Below are positions 9,351-14,768 of a stretch of 14,768 nt of DNA, one piece after another; positions within the stretch are counted from its first letter, which is position 1, and every line of letters begins with the position of its first letter. Source of the DNA: Microcaldota archaeon (GTDB lineage Archaea > Micrarchaeota > Micrarchaeia > Micrarchaeales > Micrarchaeaceae); the NCBI GenBank assembly GCA_021850375.1, contig JAJZLZ010000034.1:1-14768 (forward strand), written 5' to 3'. Both the position numbers and the translations under genes were made by a program. The notes under the pieces are model-generated. The model had not been told where the DNA came from. It did no database searches and worked only from the letters and a program-made list of their open reading frames with translations.

Positions 9351-12344
9351 ATGCAAACAGGTATATTTATGAATTTTCAAGCAAGCACAGGCCAAGATAT
9401 TACCCAGCAGCCGGTTGCTCCATATGTGCCAACCCCCTCTGATATAATCAACAGCATGAAGCCGCCACAGCAGCGCAGCGCACAATCGCCGATTAGGGCC
9501 ATAGAGATAGCACTTGTTGTGGCAATAATTATCATAGGCGCAGCATACTTGCTATTCATAACAGGACACCTTAACTTAGGCAAATCAACTACATCCATTC
9601 TGCTAACTACTACCATAAGGTCCATAAATGCAACCACAAAAACCTATTCATTTAGTGGATGCTCGACACTGTCAAATCCGGGAACCTACAAACTCAGCGG
9701 AGAGGCAAAATATTCAAGCAAGACGGGATCTTGTATAATTGTCACATCAAGCAATGTGAACATACTATGCGCAAACAACCAGGTAATTGGTTCGGGTCCG
9801 TTTGACGCCCTGCCGCCGTTCACAAACGGCATATACATAGCAAATGTTGAGAATGTCTCAGTATCCGACTGCATAATAAGGAACTTTTCTTATGGAGTAT
9901 CTGCTGCTTCGTCGTCAAAAGTGAATGTCAAAAACAGCAATCTCACATCAAATTACATGTCAAATATCTACCTTTTAAACACTACAAGCAGCACGGTATA
10001 CAATAACATAATCTCAAAGGCGCTTAGCGTGCAGGGATCAATATATCTGGCAAATAAATCGATTAATAATACAATAAGAAATAACACGATTCTATTCAAT
10101 CAGTTCTACGCAATAAATGTAAGTTCAAACGGCAACTCCTATCTATACAACAAGCTAAACAGCACGCCCCAGCAATCTTTCTACTGCAGCGTTCCAGACA
10201 GCTTCCCAATAGGCAGCTATGCAAAAGGGAACAGCTGCTTTGACAACTACGGGTGCGGATTTGCGGTGTGCGATGGCAACAACATACCGGCAAACATATC
10301 AAAGATATCTCTTGGCACCCAGATAAACAGCTGCGGATCGATAACCGCTCCGGGTAGATATTCATTGTCAGGAAGCATCAACATGGGAGACTACGTCAAC
10401 ATATCAAACCCCATAACCTCAACCAAAGACATGCCATGCATAAACATAATCTCAAGCAATGTCCTATTAGACTGCAACGGTTATGCACTATACAACTCCA
10501 CTTCAGCAATAGCTGCATACAACGTAAGCAATATAACAGTGGACAACTGCGATATAAGCAATGCGAAGCAGAGTGGAATCTCGCTGATAAGTTCGCCAGA
10601 TTCATCAGTCGCTAAGATCATAGTCGCAAATTCAAAAGTCGGAATTACTATAAACAATTCATATGCAGACAATGTATCAAACCTCCATGCTTTTAACGAT
10701 AGCTTTGGGATACTCATGTCTAATTCCAAGTCAAATAATCTGCAGGACTCGAATCTATCTCGCGATTCCTATGGTATATACTTATACCAGGGATCTTTGG
10801 GTAATAATTTCTACAACATAACTTCATTTAACAGCACAAGCGGCCTTGACGTGTTTGCGCAGCAGAGCGTGGCAAATGCACAGGACGGATTCATGTCCAA
10901 TTCCAACTGCGGAAAAACAAACGCAGACTGGGCAACATGCAAGCAGCACTCATCGCCTAACCTTGAATACATACCGATAAACGGCTGCTCAACACTCACA
11001 ACGCCAGGCAACTACTCTCTAACGCAGCCAGTCATAGGATCCCAACCAAACTGCATGACAATAAAGGGCAGCAACATAAAGCTCAGCTGCAACAACCACG
11101 AGATAGAAGCAAAGATAGGCGGAGGATACGGCGCGCTTGCGGAAAATGGAAGCAATGTCACGATAAACGGCTGCATATTCAATAACTTCAATACGGGAAT
11201 CTTGGAGTACAATATTTCACTGGGCAAAATATCCAATACAAAGACTTCAAACATCAACCAGGGAATAAATTTGACAAGCTCGAGCAACATATTTGTCGTA
11301 AACGACACAGTAAACCAAAGCAAGCAGTATGGCATTTATATGCATAACACAAACCACAGCAGCGTAATGTATAATATAGTGGATAATGGATTTGGGCAGA
11401 CCATAGGCATAGAGCTAAACGGATCAAGAAATAATTCCGTGCTAAATAATTATATGTCGCAGACAGGCTATGGAATGGTATTTACCGGAAGCTCAGAGAA
11501 CAACACAGTTACGAATAACACATCCTCTATCTCAACATCATATGACTTTGCATGCTATGGGAATAGCGCGTTGGGAGATGAAAACGGAGGGGTCAACTTC
11601 GGCACCACAAAACTTGGCTGCCATTGGCTTGCGGCAGTCCAATTGGCACATCCGCAGCCCCAATGCACCACATACAACCAGCCAGGCAGCCAGAAGATGA
11701 CATCGGACTACATGTACTCGTTCGGGTCCACCTGCTTTGGCATGTATGCAAACTACAGCACCATAAATTGCGGTGGGCATACCATAATAGCGACAAACGG
11801 AGGCACTCTTGCAGCCTTTGCAAATTCCCAGGGTTCAACATTTGAGAACTGCTATGTGAAAGGATTTACATCTCCGGTAACAGCATCGCATTCGAGCGTT
11901 GCGATAGCAAACAGCACATTCATCGGGAGCTGGAACGGCGAGTATTCGTACTTTGGCACCGGAATAAATGTATCATATGGAAGCTATAGCAGCCTTAAGA
12001 ATGATAACATAACGGGATTTTACAACGGCGCGTACTTATATAACACAACATCTGCAACGCTTTATGACAACCTGGTATCTGATGCACACTACGGCTATGT
12101 TCTATACAACGACACAGGAGTTGTAATAAACGGCAATGGCGCAGGAAAGAATGTCATATATGGCGCTATCATAAACCGCTCGGTTGCCGGATTATTCCAG
12201 AACAACAATTTGCAGACATCATCAACAGGGCTTCAATGCAGTTCGACATCTTCGCAGAGCGATAATTTCTCGGACTTTGGAAACAATAATTGTAATGGCG
12301 AAATAGGCTGCAGCTGGATATCCAAGTCATCGAGCTCCTGCTGA
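9351..12344 (+). CDS. Large membrane-anchored beta-helix surface protein with four repeated modules
   Basis: A 997-residue protein. A polar, Pro/Gln-rich cytoplasmic N-terminus is followed by one membrane helix (about residues 51-74, IALVVAIIIIGAAYLLFI) and a Ser/Thr-rich linker. The rest consists of right-handed parallel beta-helix (PbH1/NosD-like) turns, seen as repeated 'NxS..NNxI..N' ladders with many N-x-S/T glycosylation sites. Four modules of about 220 residues begin at roughly residues 103, 326, 545 and 770. Each opens with a Cys-x-(T/S)-(L/I/Y)-x-x-PG-x-Y/Q segment, followed about 30-40 residues later by a Cys and a 'N(V/I)xLxCxxxxI' strand. Cys pairs probably form disulfides outside the cell. 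It is likely an adhesin or S-layer-like protein. The DNA ligase gene follows after 11 bases. No catalytic residues for carbohydrate cleavage are evident. Confidence 0.85.
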   Translation: MQTGIFMNFQASTGQDITQQPVAPYVPTPSDIINSMKPPQQRSAQSPIRAIEIALVVAIIIIGAAYLLFITGHLNLGKSTTSILLTTTIRSINATTKTYSFSGCSTLSNPGTYKLSGEAKYSSKTGSCIIVTSSNVNILCANNQVIGSGPFDALPPFTNGIYIANVENVSVSDCIIRNFSYGVSAASSSKVNVKNSNLTSNYMSNIYLLNTTSSTVYNNIISKALSVQGSIYLANKSINNTIRNNTILFNQFYAINVSSNGNSYLYNKLNSTPQQSFYCSVPDSFPIGSYAKGNSCFDNYGCGFAVCDGNNIPANISKISLGTQINSCGSITAPGRYSLSGSINMGDYVNISNPITSTKDMPCINIISSNVLLDCNGYALYNSTSAIAAYNVSNITVDNCDISNAKQSGISLISSPDSSVAKIIVANSKVGITINNSYADNVSNLHAFNDSFGILMSNSKSNNLQDSNLSRDSYGIYLYQGSLGNNFYNITSFNSTSGLDVFAQQSVANAQDGFMSNSNCGKTNADWATCKQHSSPNLEYIPINGCSTLTTPGNYSLTQPVIGSQPNCMTIKGSNIKLSCNNHEIEAKIGGGYGALAENGSNVTINGCIFNNFNTGILEYNISLGKISNTKTSNINQGINLTSSSNIFVVNDTVNQSKQYGIYMHNTNHSSVMYNIVDNGFGQTIGIELNGSRNNSVLNNYMSQTGYGMVFTGSSENNTVTNNTSSISTSYDFACYGNSALGDENGGVNFGTTKLGCHWLAAVQLAHPQPQCTTYNQPGSQKMTSDYMYSFGSTCFGMYANYSTINCGGHTIIATNGGTLAAFANSQGSTFENCYVKGFTSPVTASHSSVAIANSTFIGSWNGEYSYFGTGINVSYGSYSSLKNDNITGFYNGAYLYNTTSATLYDNLVSDAHYGYVLYNDTGVVINGNGAGKNVIYGAIINRSVAGLFQNNNLQTSSTGLQCSSTSSQSDNFSDFGNNNCNGEIGCSWISKSSSSC

Positions 12345-12355
12345 TTTCATGAGAT

Positions 12356-14140
12356 ATGGGAGATTCTTTGTTATTTGAAGAGCTGGCAAACTTCTATGCA
12401 AAGCTTGAAGGGGTATCCTCGCGCTTATCAATGATGGAAATCCTCTCTGATGCCTTCAAAGCAGCGCACAAAGACGAGGTGCGCGCCATAGTATATATAA
12501 CGCAGGGCATACTCGCACCACCTTTTGAATCTTCGGAATTCGGAGTTGCGGAGAAGATAATGACAGAAGCAATAGCCATGGCAACCGCATGCGATAGAGA
12601 GCAGGTCGAAGTGGAGTTTAGAAAGTTTGGAGACCTTGGCAGCGCGGCAGAGGCTTTAGTGTCTAACCATAAGCGAGCAAAGATGCATAGCAGAAAATAC
12701 GAAGTCATTGAGATATACAAAAATATGCTCGCAATAGCGAACACATCAGGTTCTGGAAGCAAGGACAAAAAGCTCAAAATGCTAGCGGAGATGATATCCT
12801 CATCATCGCCAATAGAGGCAAGATACCTCGTGCGATACCCTCTTGGCATACTGCGCCTTGGCGTGGGAGATTCTACGATTATAGAAGCCTTATCAATAGC
12901 ATATACAGGAGATAGGGAGTTTAAAAAGCACATAGAGCGCGCATACAACATATCATGCGACTTGGGGCTTGTTGCCTATGAATTGGTCAATTTAGGACCA
13001 AATTCCATAGAGAATATGAAGGTCAAATTGTTTAAGCCCGTTCGCCCGGCGCTTGCGGAGCGCCTAGTCACGCCAGAGGAGATATTAGAGCGCATGGGAG
13101 GAGAGGCTGCTGTTGAGCAGAAGTATGACGGATTTCGCACGCAGGTGCATATGGATGGCGGGCGCATAAAGCTCTATTCCCGCCGCCTCGAAGACACTAC
13201 GCAAATGTTTCCGGACATCGCGAAGGCGGCGATTGACGAAGCAGATGTTAAGAGCATAATATTTGAGGGAGAGGCGCTGGTTTATGACGAGGCCGCTGAA
13301 TCATTTCTGCCTTTTCAGCAAACAATACAGAGAAAGAGAAAGCACGACATAAAAAAGAAGGCAATAGAGCTGCCTTTGCACTTAATGGTATTTGATGTGC
13401 TATTTTTGAATGGAGAAGACATGCTTTCAAGGCCATATAAAGATCGCAGGCGAGTAGTTGAAGAGATATTTGGCAGGGGCAAAATAATACGCCCGACCAA
13501 CATGAAGATTATACGTGATCCAAAAAAGCTAGAGGCGTTCTTCAAAGAGTCTATCTCTAGCGGGCTTGAAGGTATAGTCGCAAAGGACATGAATGCGCCA
13601 TATATCGCAGGGGCCAGGAAATTCTCATGGATAAAGCTCAAAAGAAGCTACAGAGGAGAGCTTAGTGATACGCTAGATCTTGTGATAGTAGGCTATTTCC
13701 TTGGAAGAGGCAATAGGGCTGAGTTCGAATTCGGCGGCCTGCTCTGCGCAGTATACAACCCTGAGCGTGACGTATTTGAGACAGTTTCTAGAATAGGGAG
13801 TGGCTTTAGCGAAGAGCAGATGGCATATCTGCAAAACAGCCTCTCAAAGGAATGCGTAAAAGAAAAGCCAGCGAGAGTTGATTCAATAATAAAACCGGAT
13901 TTTTGGGTATATCCAATGCATGTTGTCACAATAAATGCTGACGAGATAACAAGGTCTCCGACCCACACATGCGGCAGATCAATCGACAGTGACGGCATAG
14001 AGACAGGATATGCCTTAAGGTTCCCCAGGCTCTTTGGCGAGGAGCTATTTAGAGAGGATAAAAAGCCGGAAGATGCTACGACGACATCGGAGATAATAGA
14101 GATGTTTAATCTGCAAAAGAAGGTAAGCTTAAAGGAATAG
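12356..14140 (+). CDS. lig: ATP-dependent DNA ligase
   Basis: A 594-residue replicative-type ligase that seals nicks using ATP. An N-terminal helical DNA-binding domain covers about residues 1-220. The adenylation domain carries motif I EQKYDGFR (adenylated K256), motif III FEGEA (from 303), motif IV GLEGIVAKD (from 403) and motif V SWIKLKR (W425 onward). An OB-fold domain (VIVGYFLGRGNR...) and a C-terminal segment with PTHTCGRS complete it. The length is normal for archaeal LigI-type enzymes. The ATG at 12356 follows the surface-protein stop by 11 bases, so the two may be cotranscribed although unrelated in function. It ends 26 bases from the convergent winged-helix gene. This is a core chromosomal gene and marks the right flank as host DNA. 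Confidence 0.95.
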   Translation: MGDSLLFEELANFYAKLEGVSSRLSMMEILSDAFKAAHKDEVRAIVYITQGILAPPFESSEFGVAEKIMTEAIAMATACDREQVEVEFRKFGDLGSAAEALVSNHKRAKMHSRKYEVIEIYKNMLAIANTSGSGSKDKKLKMLAEMISSSSPIEARYLVRYPLGILRLGVGDSTIIEALSIAYTGDREFKKHIERAYNISCDLGLVAYELVNLGPNSIENMKVKLFKPVRPALAERLVTPEEILERMGGEAAVEQKYDGFRTQVHMDGGRIKLYSRRLEDTTQMFPDIAKAAIDEADVKSIIFEGEALVYDEAAESFLPFQQTIQRKRKHDIKKKAIELPLHLMVFDVLFLNGEDMLSRPYKDRRRVVEEIFGRGKIIRPTNMKIIRDPKKLEAFFKESISSGLEGIVAKDMNAPYIAGARKFSWIKLKRSYRGELSDTLDLVIVGYFLGRGNRAEFEFGGLLCAVYNPERDVFETVSRIGSGFSEEQMAYLQNSLSKECVKEKPARVDSIIKPDFWVYPMHVVTINADEITRSPTHTCGRSIDSDGIETGYALRFPRLFGEELFREDKKPEDATTTSEIIEMFNLQKKVSLKE

Positions 14141-14166
14141 GAATTATTGATTTTGAAGCAGCTTAA

Positions 14167-14493
14167 TTATACGTCTCTTATGCCTTCGACAACCTTTGAA
14201 AACTTCTGTATGCTCTTTGCTATCTCCTTTATCCTCGGGTTCAGTCTATATCCTAGCCCATACCCTTTGTCTGTTCTTATATGGGTTGGCTGTATTACGT
14301 TGTGGTCTAGTGATAGCTCCCTTAGCGTTATGATGAGCGTTTTTCTTGTAAACTTCTTTTCCAGTATTGAATAGAGCTCCTTTGTGGTTCTTGGCGACTT
14401 CTGCAGCAATAGTGATATTACTGCATAGTTGGGCCTGCTTAATATCTTCCTTAAGACCCATATCTCGTCTTTCTCGGTTTCTTTCTTGGACAT
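14167..14493 (-). CDS. Small winged-helix DNA-binding protein
   Basis: A 108-residue basic protein with a wHTH pattern: helices around ILSRPNYAVISLLLQ, then SPRTTKELYSILEKKFTRKTLIITLREL (helix-turn-helix, about residues 33-60). A wing follows (NVIQPTHIRTDKGYGLGYRLNPR), then a C-terminal helix (IKEIAKSIQKFSKVVEGI). It resembles HxlR/ArsR/PadR-type archaeal regulators; the exact family is not certain. It probably binds DNA as a dimer. The ATG at 14493 is preferred over a TTG just upstream because the TATA box is placed 26 bases ahead of it, predicting a leaderless message. It converges on the ligase gene. Confidence 0.7.
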   Translation of the reverse strand: MSKKETEKDEIWVLRKILSRPNYAVISLLLQKSPRTTKELYSILEKKFTRKTLIITLRELSLDHNVIQPTHIRTDKGYGLGYRLNPRIKEIAKSIQKFSKVVEGIRDV

Positions 14494-14515
14494 CAATGAT
14501 AATTGTGGTTATAAG

Positions 14516-14523
14516 CTTAAATA
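14516..14523 (-). promoter_or_regulatory. TATA box of the winged-helix gene
   Basis: Minus-strand TATTTAAG, centred 26 bases upstream of the ATG at 14493, the spacing of an archaeal leaderless promoter. Confidence 0.55.
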
Positions 14524-14631
14524 CATTTGTAATGGCGTGGAATTTTAGCCCCCAATAAAATATTATTATACTTTAAGTTATAAATATTTATCTAAATAAA
14601 TAATTATGTATATTAATATAAGTGATATTTT

Positions 14632-14768
14632 ATGGACATATTAAGTCGCTGTAAGATTTTTACATGGAGCATTGACAAAATTAAGCGCAAGCAAAGGCAA
14701 AAGTTGGCGCAAATTGTGCTGCGGCGCCTAAGCGCAAGGGACGTGAAGGCAGTGGAGAGGATAGAGGC
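14632..14768 (+). CDS. Start of a basic protein, cut by the window edge
   Basis: Forty-five codons are open from the ATG at 14632 to the window end, very Lys/Arg/Gln-rich at first (KIKRKQRQKLAQIVLRR), then LSARDVKAVERIE. AGTGAT lies 6 bases ahead, and a TTATAAATATTT TATA box near 14579-14590 fits a short leader. The N-terminal helix could bind nucleic acid or form a coiled coil. Too little is present to name it. Confidence 0.6.
   Translation, partial: MDILSRCKIFTWSIDKIKRKQRQKLAQIVLRRLSARDVKAVERIE

Noticed and set aside
9377..11845. Many open minus-strand frames and shifted frames under the surface-protein gene
   Set aside because: They are by-products of the repetitive beta-helix coding sequence, lack ribosome binding sites and show Cys/Leu/Ser-rich antisense composition.
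12394..13998. Minus-strand frames under the DNA ligase gene
   Set aside because: The ligase carries all nucleotidyltransferase motifs in the plus frame; the antisense frames are Ser/Cys-rich shadows.

Overview
The window looks archaeal, most likely from a DPANN-type lineage; Micrarchaeota is my guess from protein style and was not tested. Reasons: a tRNA gene with a canonical 37/38 bulge-helix-bulge intron, TTTAAATA-type TATA boxes (some placed for leaderless mRNAs), an ATP-dependent archaeal DNA ligase, a PbH1/NosD-like surface protein, and GGTGA/GGAGG-type ribosome binding sites.

Layout. (1) 1-1460: an AT-rich left flank with a transposase remnant, a small membrane ORF, a HAD-family hydrolase and a doubtful small ORF. 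(2) 1461-9186: an apparently intact 7.7 kb integrated element bounded by a 12-bp direct repeat that equals the 3' end of tRNA-Thr(CGU). (3) 9175-9282: the intron-containing tRNA-Thr, on the minus strand. (4) 9351-14768: a visibly GC-richer chromosomal flank with a four-module beta-helix surface protein, DNA ligase, a small winged-helix protein and the start of a basic protein.

The element has two blocks, both on the minus strand. Next to the tRNA lies a tyrosine recombinase with a C-terminal zinc ribbon, followed by a possible 36-residue ORF. A regulatory gap carries two near-identical TTTAAATA promoter repeats. Beyond it is a tightly packed, overlapping run of 13 ORFs. In transcription order these are an 88-residue orphan, a 42-residue ORF, an Sm-like small beta-barrel, a DUF3987 ATPase (the probable replication protein), an ORF running through an iteron-like array, two soluble orphans, a 53-residue zinc-ribbon protein, a CPBP intramembrane protease, a DUF422/CruF-like membrane protein, two-helix and soluble orphans, and a terminal two-helix membrane protein. 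No capsid, portal, packaging ATPase or conjugation gene is recognisable, so this is either an integrative plasmid or a virus with unrecognised, membrane-rich structural proteins.

The most novel parts are the element itself with its zinc-ribbon/CPBP/CruF-like membrane cassette, the 11-copy 9-bp iteron array beside the DUF3987 gene, and the tRNA-Thr whose D-loop/T-loop elbow pair (18/55) is changed on both sides. All family calls come from reading motifs by eye; no database search was possible.
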